Assembly: GCA_029053015.1 (NCBI GenBank)
Contig: JAIDHX010000048.1
Coordinates: forward strand, 1-64,000
Reading direction: 5' to 3'
Source of the DNA: Lachnospiraceae bacterium
GTDB lineage: Bacteria > Bacillota > Clostridia > Lachnospirales > Lachnospiraceae
Length of the DNA stretch: 64,000 nucleotides
Of the stretch, positions 44,518 to 53,173 are shown piece after piece. Both the position numbers and the translations under genes were made by a program. The stretch's first letter is position 1. Every line of letters starts with the position of its first letter. The notes below the pieces were generated by a model. It had not been told where the DNA came from. It searched no databases and was given only the letters and a program-made list of their open reading frames with translations.

Positions 44518-45711
44518 ATGGACGGTAATGAAAGATACAATGGGCAGCAGGACATGTCAGCATGGCAGCAGCAAAACGGTGGCGGACAGGCACCGGCATG
44601 GCAGCAGCAAAACGGCGGACAGATGCCGGCGGGACAGCCCTATAACATGCAGCCTTACAATGGACAACAGTACAACGGACAGCCGTATAATGGACAACCC
44701 TACAACGGACAACAGTACAACGGACAACCCTATAATGGACAGCCGTACAACGGACAATCCTACAATGGACAGCCCTATAGCGGACAACCCTACAACGGGC
44801 AGCCGTACTACTACCAGCAGCTCCCGATGTACCGGCAGCCTCCGAAAAAGAGCGGCGTCGGCAAAAAGATAGGATATTTCTTTTTGGCGCTGTCTCCGGC
44901 GGCAGCAAGCCTGATTTTACAGTTAGTGCTGAGTCTTGCCTATGTGCTGATTGCAGCAGTCATTGAAATGGCTTCCTATATGGGACAGCATCCGGGCGCG
45001 TCGCAGGCGGAAGTCGATATGGTATACTATTCGGTGATAATGAGAAACCTGACGGGCGGCGTCTTTGTCTATCATCTTTTGTCGCTGCCGATATTCGGAC
45101 TGTGGTATTATTTTGGGTGCAAAAAACCGAAGCTGAAACAGTCTTTCAAAAATGTGACATGGAAAGCGGCTGCCATAGCTGTTTTGGGCGGTGTGGTGAT
45201 GTGCCTGCTCAGCACAAGTATCGTAGGTATTGAGCAGTATCTTCTGCCGAAGATAGTGGAAAATTATGTAGACATGATGGAGAGCGTCGATATCGGAAAT
45301 GATGTTCTGTCCACAATCGCGGCGGTGTGCCTTGCGCCTATCGGTGAGGAGCTTGTCTGCAGGGGACTTATACTGTACTATGCAAAAAAATCCCTGCCGC
45401 GCTTTTTCATGGCGAATATTCTGCAGGCGGCCATGTTCGGTCTGATGCACATGAACTGGGTACAGGGTATCTATGCGTTTGCGATTGGCCTGCTGCTGGG
45501 GTATCTGGTAGAGCGATATCACTCCCTGCTTCCTGCCATGCTGCTTCACTTTGTGGTGAACTTTTCTTCAACGGTATGGATTGACAAGGCGTTCTTCTGG
45601 TTTCCCGATGAGCTTTATGCTTATAGCCTTATGTTTGTGATAACGTTAGCGCTCACCTTGCTGCTTGTGCTCTGGGGAGGGAAAATCCCGAAAAAGGAAG
45701 AACGTGCATAG
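44518..45711 (+). CDS. CPBP intramembrane metalloprotease with PYNGQ repeats
   Basis: A 397-residue membrane protein. The first 105 residues are Gln/Asn/Tyr/Pro-rich, with about twelve tandem five-residue units of the form PYNGQ or QYNGQ. The membrane part (about 115-390) has six to eight helices and all CPBP/Abi motifs: EELVCRGL (near 281), FGLMHMNW (near 305) and HFVVNF (near 340). CPBP proteases process prenylated or peptide substrates; some protect against bacteriocins. The ATG at 44518 follows AAAGGAG. It lies just ahead of the solute-binding protein cluster. Confidence 0.92.
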   Translation: MDGNERYNGQQDMSAWQQQNGGGQAPAWQQQNGGQMPAGQPYNMQPYNGQQYNGQPYNGQPYNGQQYNGQPYNGQPYNGQSYNGQPYSGQPYNGQPYYYQQLPMYRQPPKKSGVGKKIGYFFLALSPAAASLILQLVLSLAYVLIAAVIEMASYMGQHPGASQAEVDMVYYSVIMRNLTGGVFVYHLLSLPIFGLWYYFGCKKPKLKQSFKNVTWKAAAIAVLGGVVMCLLSTSIVGIEQYLLPKIVENYVDMMESVDIGNDVLSTIAAVCLAPIGEELVCRGLILYYAKKSLPRFFMANILQAAMFGLMHMNWVQGIYAFAIGLLLGYLVERYHSLLPAMLLHFVVNFSSTVWIDKAFFWFPDELYAYSLMFVITLALTLLLVLWGGKIPKKEERA

Positions 45712-45742
45712 TGCGGCATGGATTTGAAATCGGAGGAAGGGT

Positions 45743-48121
45743 ATGATAAAAAACAGGTTGTGGAAGCGGATGACGGCGGTTTTGCTCGCGGGCAGCATGG
45801 TGTGTTTGCTCGCAGCGTGCGGGAAAGGAAACGAAAACGGCGGCGAGAGCAGCGGAAATGGTGAAAACAGCGGAAGCGTCGCAGGAGACAATGGCGGCGG
45901 AAGCGGAACACAGAACGCAGGCGGGCAGACGGACGATGTCGAGACCCTTGTCCCAAGGTTTTACGATTTGCTGACAGATGCAGAAGCGGATTCCACAGCG
46001 TATAGCAGCGTTTCCTTTGTCGGAGACAGGCTGTACTATATTTATTCGGTTTATAAAGAGGGAGAAAAGAGCAGCGGCTGGTATTATGTTGATGCAGCCA
46101 ATCCGGAAGCCGGGCCGATAGCGGTGCTGGATTTGACACAGTACGAGACACGGGGAGAGGATTTGGAAACCGGTGTGGCAAAGGCTGCCGTGTCCGGGGA
46201 GGACGGCATCGTTCTGTTACTGCGGACGCAGCCGCCTGTTTCCCGGGATGCGTCGGAGGAGGAGTATGCGCGCCAGAGGAGAGAGACAACTTACAGCGTA
46301 AAAAAACTTGCTGCGGACGGCACGGAGGTTTTTGACATAGATATTACGGAGTATCTGTATATGGGTACGGGCAGTATGGCTGATTTACAGATATTTACGG
46401 ATCAAGAGGGCGCCGTCTATGTCAGCGATAACACAAGTTATGTATGGATGTTTGACAAAGAAGGAAACCATACGGCGGATATCGCCCTGCCCGGCATGCA
46501 GGGCTTTGCGGTGGCAGTGAATATACTGCCCGATGGCAGGCCGGGTGTGATATATCAGGGAAACAGTATGCAGATAGCGGCTTACAATCCGGATACAAGG
46601 CAGTTTTCCGATACCTATACCAATCTGCCGTCTAACTGCAGTTCTGATCTTGGGAGGGGACCAAACGGCGGTGTGCTCTTAAACAAAAATGGGACGCTGT
46701 ATGAATACAGTATGGCGGAAAAGGAATATAAACAACTGATAAAATGGGCGGACTGCGGCGTGAATGAGGAGTATATCCGGCAGGTGACAGCGCTTACGGA
46801 TGGCAGGATTGCTGTTTACAGTTCGGACTGGAGCACGAACACGAACACTCTGATTTTGATGGAAGGGGTAGTGGTGCCCAAGACAGCGGCGAAGGAAGTC
46901 CTTACCCTGGCCTGTATGAATTATGCCAGTCCTTTTTTACGGGCGGCAGTGGTGGAGTTTAACAAGACAAGCGCGCATTATAAAATTGAAATAAAAATGT
47001 ATGATGGAAGGACGCCGCTCTACAATGATATTCTGACAGGCAATGCGCCGGACATGTTTGTCGCTTCTGATATTGATACGTCGCTGTTTGTGGTAAAGGG
47101 ACTGCTTGAGGACCTGTCGCCTTATCTGGACAGCAGCAAGGTGGTGCAGCGTGAAGATTTGTTTGAGACAATGTTAAATGCCTATACCGTGGATAATATA
47201 CTCTGTGCCATACCGGTAAGGGCCACGATAAGATCGCTTGCCGGCAGGACTTCCGAGGTGGGGACGGAATCCGGCTGGACGCTGGCGGAGATGATTGCTT
47301 TTGCGGAAGCGCATCCGGAAACGCAGATCCTGCCAAGTGCGACAAAGACAAGTGTACTGAACACCTGCCTTTTGTATGATTTTGATTCATGGGCCAACTG
47401 GGAGACAGGGGAGTGCTTCTTTGACACGCCGGAATTTAAAATGGTGATGGAATTTGCAAACCGGTATCCGGAGCAGGAGGAGGATACGAGCCCTACGCAG
47501 GAGCTGCAGCAGGTTATGGCGCATAAGGCGTTATTGTATACGCTGCAAGTACAAAGTCTGCAAGACTGGCAGTTTACGTCAGTGTTGTTTCAGGAGCCCA
47601 TAACGGCGATTGGCTATCCTTCCTCCGTCTCAAGCGGCGTGCTTATTGTCGGATATGATGAAGTCTGTATCAGTGCATCATCCCCAAACAAAGAGGCGGC
47701 GTGGTCCTTTATCGAAACCCTGCTGACCGAAGAGGCGTTGGAGAGTAAGGACAGCGGATATGGAATTCCCGTCAGAATATCCACTTTTGAAAAAGAGCTG
47801 GAAGAGGCGTTGGAGCCGCATTATTTGTATGACGGAAGCGGTGAAATCCTGCTTGATGAAGACGGCAATCCCAAACAATATGCAAATTTTGGCTATTACT
47901 TTGGTGACATTGAAATAAAAGTGTACGCTTTGACCGAAGAAGAGGCGGACAGTATCCGGCAGGTCATCAGCCGGATTGACGGCAGGTATGAATATAACGA
48001 TGCCCTGATGGAAATTATAATGGAAGAAATAGCGCCTTACTTTGCAGGGCAGAAGTCTGTAGATGAAGCGGCGGACATTATACAAAACCGTGCGCAGCTC
48101 TATATGAACGAGAGCAGATAG
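45743..48121 (+). CDS. Extracellular solute-binding lipoprotein paralogue 1
   Basis: A 792-residue lipoprotein (lipobox LLAAC near 26) with a Gly/Asn/Ser-rich linker to about residue 60. Residues about 65-380 show repeated propeller-like strands (VNILPDGRPGVIYQG, LTDGRIAVYSSDW). From about 386 a family 1 solute-binding fold follows (VVEFNKTSAHYKIEI, YNDILTGNAPDMFVASDID, NKEAAWSFIETLL). It ends FAGQKSVDEAADIIQNRAQL, a signature shared with paralogues at 48317, 53174 and 60242. A large N-terminal sensor-like part makes it twice the usual size. The ligand, probably a glycan or glycopeptide, is not known. Confidence 0.88.
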   Translation: MIKNRLWKRMTAVLLAGSMVCLLAACGKGNENGGESSGNGENSGSVAGDNGGGSGTQNAGGQTDDVETLVPRFYDLLTDAEADSTAYSSVSFVGDRLYYIYSVYKEGEKSSGWYYVDAANPEAGPIAVLDLTQYETRGEDLETGVAKAAVSGEDGIVLLLRTQPPVSRDASEEEYARQRRETTYSVKKLAADGTEVFDIDITEYLYMGTGSMADLQIFTDQEGAVYVSDNTSYVWMFDKEGNHTADIALPGMQGFAVAVNILPDGRPGVIYQGNSMQIAAYNPDTRQFSDTYTNLPSNCSSDLGRGPNGGVLLNKNGTLYEYSMAEKEYKQLIKWADCGVNEEYIRQVTALTDGRIAVYSSDWSTNTNTLILMEGVVVPKTAAKEVLTLACMNYASPFLRAAVVEFNKTSAHYKIEIKMYDGRTPLYNDILTGNAPDMFVASDIDTSLFVVKGLLEDLSPYLDSSKVVQREDLFETMLNAYTVDNILCAIPVRATIRSLAGRTSEVGTESGWTLAEMIAFAEAHPETQILPSATKTSVLNTCLLYDFDSWANWETGECFFDTPEFKMVMEFANRYPEQEEDTSPTQELQQVMAHKALLYTLQVQSLQDWQFTSVLFQEPITAIGYPSSVSSGVLIVGYDEVCISASSPNKEAAWSFIETLLTEEALESKDSGYGIPVRISTFEKELEEALEPHYLYDGSGEILLDEDGNPKQYANFGYYFGDIEIKVYALTEEEADSIRQVISRIDGRYEYNDALMEIIMEEIAPYFAGQKSVDEAADIIQNRAQLYMNESR

Positions 48122-48146
48122 CGGAAAAGAAAATAAGAGAGAAAGA

Positions 48147-48182
48147 ACGGACAGCAGCGCGGCATGCGGCTGTCTGTTTTTT
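48147..48182 (+). terminator. Intrinsic terminator
   Basis: ACGGACAGC (48147-48155) pairs with GCTGTCTGT (48169-48177, one G-T pair), followed by T residues. Confidence 0.82.
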
Positions 48183-48196
48183 GCGGTTCGGCGCCT

Positions 48197-48253
48197 TTGT
48201 AAGAAATTTGTAAGAACTCTTAAGGTGACGGTGTATGATACGTGGCTTATAAT
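48197..48253 (+). promoter_or_regulatory. Promoter with phased TAAG repeats
   Basis: TAAG occurs at 48200, 48211 and 48221 (11- and 10-bp steps), ending in CTTAAGGTGACGG. TGACGG (48226-48231) and TATAAT (48248-48253) have a 16-bp spacer. The same block precedes the paralogue at 53174. Helically phased repeats upstream of the -35 suggest an OmpR-type activator. Confidence 0.65.
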
Positions 48254-48316
48254 GAGATATATAAGAAAGTAAATACAATATCAGGGCAGTATGTGGTATT
48301 GGATGGGAGGAAAGAC

Positions 48317-50740
48317 ATGAAAGGAAACATCCTGTTAAAAAGAATAACGGCGGTTTTACTCGCGGGTACAATGGCGCTCGGACTTGCGGCCTGCGGCAGC
48401 GGTAAAAACGGCGGCGGAAATAGTGAAAATGGAGGCAGCAGCGCTGGAAATAGTGAAAATGGAGGCAGCAGCGCCGGAAGCAATGGCGGTGGAAGCGGAA
48501 CACAGAACGCAGGTGGGAAAAAGGATGACGGCGATTATGTTTACATTCCGCAGTTTTATGATTTGCCCTCTGATACGGAGGCGGACTTAGTACAGTATAG
48601 CAGCGTCTCGTTTGCGGAAAACCGGATGTACTATAAGTATCAGGTTCTTAAGAATGGATACTTTAGTAATGAATGGTGTTACGTGGATATGGACAACCCG
48701 GAGGCGGAACCGGTGGTGGTGATGGAATTGGCGGAATACGAAGTATGGACGCAGGATTCTGCAAGCAGTGTGACAATGGCGGCTGCGGACGAGGATGGCG
48801 GGACGATTCTGCTGCTGAGTATCTCTCCTCTGGTCTCCGGGGATGCGACGGATGAAGAACTTGCGCGTCAGGAAAGGGATGTCACTTACAGCATAAAAAA
48901 ACTTGCGGCAGACGGCACGGAGGTTTTTGATACAGAAGTGACGGAGTATCTGCATATGGATGTTATCAATAGCTATCCGCAGCGGATGTTCACGGATCAA
49001 GAGGGCAGCTTCTATCTCAGCAACAACGTAAGTTATATTTGGGTGTTTGACAAAGAGGGAAAACATACGGCGGATATCAATTTGTCCAGAATACAGGGCT
49101 ATGTGGCGGCGGTTGGGATACTGCCGGACGGCAGGCTCGGGGTGTTGCATCAGGGCAGCAGCGGTATGCAGATAGAGGTTTACAATTCGGACAAAGGGCA
49201 GTTTTCCGAGACTTTAGGTAATCTGCCGTCCAACTGCTACAATTCCAATTTGGCGGCAGGACCGAACGGCGGCGTGCTCTTAAACGGCAACAGCTTTTTG
49301 TATGAATACTATCCGGAAACGCAGGAGTATACAGAACTGGTAAAATGGTCGGACTGCGATATTAATTCAAATTCCATTCAGGAAATTGCCACGCTTGCAG
49401 ACGGCAGGATTGCCATTTACTGCTCTGACTGGAGTGCGGGAATGGACAGCCTGATTGTGATGGAAAAGAAGCTGGCGTCTGAGACGGTGGAGAAGGAAAT
49501 TCTTACGCTGGGCTGTATGGGGATTGATTCCAGATTGCAGGCGGCAGTCGTGGAATTTAACAAGACGAGTGATAAATATAAAATTGAGATACGCGACTAT
49601 GAGGAATCGGTGAATGGGTACGAGGATGCAAGGACGTTGTTCTATAATGATATTCTGACGGGCAAAGCTCCCGATATGTTTCTGGCTGATGACATCAACA
49701 TGAAGCTGTTTGCCGTGAAGGGGCTGATTGAAGACCTGTCGCCCTATCTGGACAATAGCACGGTGGTGCAGCGGGAAGATTTGTTTGAGACCATCTTAAA
49801 CGCTTATACCATAGACGGCATACTCTGCGCCATACCGAGAAGCTTCAGCGTGCAGACGCTTGCCGGCAGGACTTCCGAGGTAGGAGAAGTGTCCGGCTGG
49901 ACGCTTACGGAGATGATTGCTTTTGCGGAAGCGCATCCGGAAACGCAGCTTCTGCCCAATACGTCAAAGATGCAGGTTTTGGGCGCCTGTATGATATTTG
50001 ACTTTGATTCGTGGGTAAACTGGGAAACGGGAGAATGTTTCTTTGATACGCCGGAGTTTAAGGAAGTACTGGAATTTGCAAATAAGTATCCTGCAGAGGC
50101 GGACGCAAGCCTTCCGAGCGCACAGCAGCAGGTTATAGCACATATGACGCTGTTGGATATCTTTGGGTTAAATGACCCGCAGTCGTGGCAGCTTGAGAGA
50201 CTGAAGTTTAACGAGCCGATCACTGCGATTGGCTATCCTTCTGCCAACTCAAATGGCGTGCTTGCCTTTGGAACCAGTGCAGTATGCATCAGCACAACCA
50301 GTCAAAATAAAGAAGCGGCATGGTCCTTTATTGAGAGCTTGCTGACGGAGAAATCGCAGGGGGATGAAACGTTATACAACTTCCCTGTCAGAGTATCCGT
50401 TTTTGAAAAGAAGCTTGCGGAGGCGATGGTGCCGGATTATATCTATGACGAAAACGGCGAGCTGCTGCTTGATGAAGACGGCAATCCGCAGGAGCGGTCC
50501 CATCTCGGTTACAACTATGGGGACGGCATTGAGATAAGGGTATACGCCGTGACGCAGGAGGAAGCGGATGACATACGGCAGGTAATCAGTCAGATTGACG
50601 GTATCTATTCCTATGACCAAAGCATGATGGAAATTATTCTGGAAGAAATAGAGCCTTATTTTGCGGGACAGAAGAGTGTGGATGAGGTAATCGGCATTAT
50701 CCAGAGTCGTGTGCAGCTTTATATCAATGAGAACAGGTAA
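48317..50740 (+). CDS. Extracellular solute-binding lipoprotein paralogue 2
   Basis: An 807-residue lipoprotein (LGLAAC, near 24) with a repeated linker in which NSENGGSSAG occurs twice in tandem, encoded by a 30-bp direct repeat. The N-terminal propeller-like region runs to about 385 (GILPDGRLGVLHQG, LADGRIAIYCSDW). The binding-protein fold starts near 393 (AAVVEFNKTSDKYKIEIRDY, YNDILTGKAPDMFLADDIN). It ends GQKSVDEVIGIIQSRVQLYI. The ATG at 48317 follows GGGAGG; upstream codons overlap the promoter. It is followed by paralogue 3 after 31 bp. Confidence 0.88.
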   Translation: MKGNILLKRITAVLLAGTMALGLAACGSGKNGGGNSENGGSSAGNSENGGSSAGSNGGGSGTQNAGGKKDDGDYVYIPQFYDLPSDTEADLVQYSSVSFAENRMYYKYQVLKNGYFSNEWCYVDMDNPEAEPVVVMELAEYEVWTQDSASSVTMAAADEDGGTILLLSISPLVSGDATDEELARQERDVTYSIKKLAADGTEVFDTEVTEYLHMDVINSYPQRMFTDQEGSFYLSNNVSYIWVFDKEGKHTADINLSRIQGYVAAVGILPDGRLGVLHQGSSGMQIEVYNSDKGQFSETLGNLPSNCYNSNLAAGPNGGVLLNGNSFLYEYYPETQEYTELVKWSDCDINSNSIQEIATLADGRIAIYCSDWSAGMDSLIVMEKKLASETVEKEILTLGCMGIDSRLQAAVVEFNKTSDKYKIEIRDYEESVNGYEDARTLFYNDILTGKAPDMFLADDINMKLFAVKGLIEDLSPYLDNSTVVQREDLFETILNAYTIDGILCAIPRSFSVQTLAGRTSEVGEVSGWTLTEMIAFAEAHPETQLLPNTSKMQVLGACMIFDFDSWVNWETGECFFDTPEFKEVLEFANKYPAEADASLPSAQQQVIAHMTLLDIFGLNDPQSWQLERLKFNEPITAIGYPSANSNGVLAFGTSAVCISTTSQNKEAAWSFIESLLTEKSQGDETLYNFPVRVSVFEKKLAEAMVPDYIYDENGELLLDEDGNPQERSHLGYNYGDGIEIRVYAVTQEEADDIRQVISQIDGIYSYDQSMMEIILEEIEPYFAGQKSVDEVIGIIQSRVQLYINENR

Positions 50741-50771
50741 AGCGGAAAAAGTCTTGAAAGGAGAATGTATT

Positions 50772-52808
50772 ATGACAAAGAAAAAGTGGATTTGTCTGTT
50801 TTTATCCATGGTTCTGCTGCTTGCGGGATGCGGTGGTAAAGAAAAGAATACGGGGGCTTCGGGCAGTCAGGAAAGCGGTACAGAGAGCGGTGCGCCGGGC
50901 AGTCAGACGCAGGGAGGAAATACGGTGGACCCTGCAGTGATAGAACGCATGATGGCGGATGGAATTTATGACGTGGAACTGGAGGAGAAGAAGCTGGCGT
51001 CACCCATAAAGGCGGGCGAGACTTTCCTCGGGGCGCAGTATTATAACGGAGAGCGGCTCTGGTATATCGGGAATGAGGAAGGACAGGTATTCTGCTACCA
51101 TGAGGAACAGGGAGAGAGGGAGCTTCTTCTGGAGGAAGTGCAGCAAACCCGCCGGAGCACATTGTGCAAGTGGCGCAGGGACGAGGAGCACTTTTATATA
51201 TTGAACAGTATTTCACTGCTGGTGCTGAATACAGCCGGGGAAAAGCTATATGAGATCAAGACGGAAGGGAGTATAAGGGATATCGGTCTGTCCAAAGAGG
51301 GCGATGTTATTTTAGTAACGGAGAACGAAAGCCGGTATACCTATGTGCTACAGATTCTCAATCCGGAGACGGGTACACTGTCAGGCAATTACGAGCTTTC
51401 GGATTGGTTCGGTATTGACGAGGGAGCAGTAAAAGGTGTTCTGGTGCTGGACTTAAGCGGGGTATATGATTTGGACGTCGAAAGCGGGGAAAAAATCTAT
51501 TACATGAGGTGGAGCGGCACTTCTTACAGCCCTAATATGAACGGAAATCCTTTTTATACCTTTAAAATGACAGAGGACGGCAGCATGGAGATGCTGCAGG
51601 GAAGACTGGTAAAAGAAGAGTACTATACAGTAAGCATAAAAAAGATAAATCCGGATGAAATGGATAAAATCCCGCTGGTGTTCAGGGTGATGTACGCAAA
51701 CAGCGGGCTGAAGCTGCTGGTGGCGAGGTTCAACCAGCAAAATCAGGAATACCATGTGTTTCTGCAGGACAGGAGCGGCGAGTATTACGGGGACTTTGTG
51801 GCGCGCACCGATATGGAAATTGCCACGGGTAAAGGACCGGATATGTTTGAGGATGGTGTAGTATCGAATATCTATGCGCTTGTGGAAAAAGGGGCGCTGG
51901 AAAATCTGGAACCCTATCTGACACGGGACGGAATTGACAGGGCAGCTTATGCTCCGGAAACATTCCGGAACCTCGGCAGGGAGGATGGCATTTACTATGC
52001 CGGCTATGAGATGGAGGCCGTTACCTTGTATGTCAAAGAGGAACTGGCGGGCAGCACGCTGGAAGAACTTCTTTACAATATGGAAAACTGCGATGAACAG
52101 GTAGTCTTCAATTCCCTTTATAACTACACCCCGAATAAGCTTTTGCGCTACTTTTTCCAGATGTCCGATAATTTCTACGGCATGGTGGACTGGGAAGGAA
52201 AGACATGTGACTTTAGCGGAGAACTGTGGGAGCAGATACTGCGGGTAGTGAAGCGTTACGGCGTGACGGACCGCAACCGGCAGTGGGAGGAGATTGCGAT
52301 GCCGGTATACAACGGAAGGCTCCATGGATTTGCATATGATGATGCACGTTTTATGCAGGAGGGCAAGGTATTGACAGGGTATCCTTCAGAGGAAGGCATG
52401 ACGCACCAGTTGCTTATAGGGGGGCTTGCCGTAAATGCAGCGTCCGAGCACAAAGAAGGGGTGTGGCAGTTTATACAATTTCTGCTGGAAGAAGAAAACC
52501 AGAAGCTGGTGTTACAGGATAGCTACCTGCCGGTCAATGAAAAAGTGCTGCAGGCGTATGTGGATGAGGAAGTTTCAAAGCCCAACGGGTACTATCCCCT
52601 CGGTGAGGAAGTGTATATCACAGAAGACCAGTTAGAAAGGTTTTGGGAATGTCTGAATCATGCAAGCATTACGCCCGGCCGGACAGAGGCAGTCCTTGCC
52701 ATTATACAGGAGGAAGCGGAGCTTTATTTCACGGGAGACAAGAGCATAGAGGAAATCAGCGATATTATAGGAAACAGGGTCAGACTCTACCTTGCGGAGC
52801 AGGATTGA
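50772..52808 (+). CDS. Extracellular solute-binding lipoprotein paralogue 3 (divergent)
   Basis: A 678-residue lipoprotein (LLLAGC, near 18), shorter and less similar than the other four. The N-terminal part (about 60-290) still shows strand-rich repeats (LSKEGDVILVTENESRYTYV). The binding fold begins near 299 (KLLVARFNQQNQEYHVFLQD, IATGKGPDMFED, GLAVNAASEHKEGVWQFIQF). It ends FTGDKSIEEISDIIGNRVRL. AAAGGAG precedes the ATG. It is cotranscribed with paralogue 2. Confidence 0.87.
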   Translation: MTKKKWICLFLSMVLLLAGCGGKEKNTGASGSQESGTESGAPGSQTQGGNTVDPAVIERMMADGIYDVELEEKKLASPIKAGETFLGAQYYNGERLWYIGNEEGQVFCYHEEQGERELLLEEVQQTRRSTLCKWRRDEEHFYILNSISLLVLNTAGEKLYEIKTEGSIRDIGLSKEGDVILVTENESRYTYVLQILNPETGTLSGNYELSDWFGIDEGAVKGVLVLDLSGVYDLDVESGEKIYYMRWSGTSYSPNMNGNPFYTFKMTEDGSMEMLQGRLVKEEYYTVSIKKINPDEMDKIPLVFRVMYANSGLKLLVARFNQQNQEYHVFLQDRSGEYYGDFVARTDMEIATGKGPDMFEDGVVSNIYALVEKGALENLEPYLTRDGIDRAAYAPETFRNLGREDGIYYAGYEMEAVTLYVKEELAGSTLEELLYNMENCDEQVVFNSLYNYTPNKLLRYFFQMSDNFYGMVDWEGKTCDFSGELWEQILRVVKRYGVTDRNRQWEEIAMPVYNGRLHGFAYDDARFMQEGKVLTGYPSEEGMTHQLLIGGLAVNAASEHKEGVWQFIQFLLEEENQKLVLQDSYLPVNEKVLQAYVDEEVSKPNGYYPLGEEVYITEDQLERFWECLNHASITPGRTEAVLAIIQEEAELYFTGDKSIEEISDIIGNRVRLYLAEQD

Positions 52809-53173
52809 CAGCGGTCTGACTGTTGGCAAAACAAAGGGCTGCTGCTTGCGCAAATGAAAATTTCGGGAGCGGCAGCCCTGCTGTCTTAAAATTTGTTTGG
52901 ATTCATATTGAATTCCTGTACGGTAAATGGTATCCTTGGTATGACACATATCAGAATAAAGGGAATATCTTCATAAATTCTTAAGGTGACGGCACAACAT
53001 ATATGGTCTATAATAAGGAATGGAGAAGTATGGGCTGCAATATCATGTATGTAACAGAAGGTGCAGTTTAAAAAAACGCGTAAAAAATAATATGTCACGA
53101 AAATGTCATTTTCAGGGGTTATAATAAGTCATAAAACAGATACGCGGCGAAATGCACGCAGACAGGAGTAAAT
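52809..53173 (+). other. Intergenic region with hairpin and promoter
   Basis: 365 bases without a gene. A stem GGGCTGC (52836-52842) with GCAGCCC (52872-52878) may be a weak terminator. The phased promoter at 52970-53014 follows, then a second TATAAT at 53120-53125 nearer the next gene. Confidence 0.6.
52970..53014 (+). promoter_or_regulatory. Promoter sharing the CTTAAGGTGACGG block
   Basis: TTCTTAAGGTGACGG is followed after 16 bp by TATAAT (TGACGG 52987-52992, TATAAT 53009-53014). The block and spacing equal those at 48197-48253, so both solute-binding operons are probably co-regulated. Confidence 0.65.

Noticed and set aside
44557..44787. Regular minus-strand open frames over the PYNGQ repeat
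   Set aside because: A 15-bp tandem repeat opens several frames at once; only the plus frame continues into the CPBP domain with a proper start.
44641..44820. Possible CRISPR-like array
   Set aside because: The units are contiguous 15-bp coding repeats without spacers.
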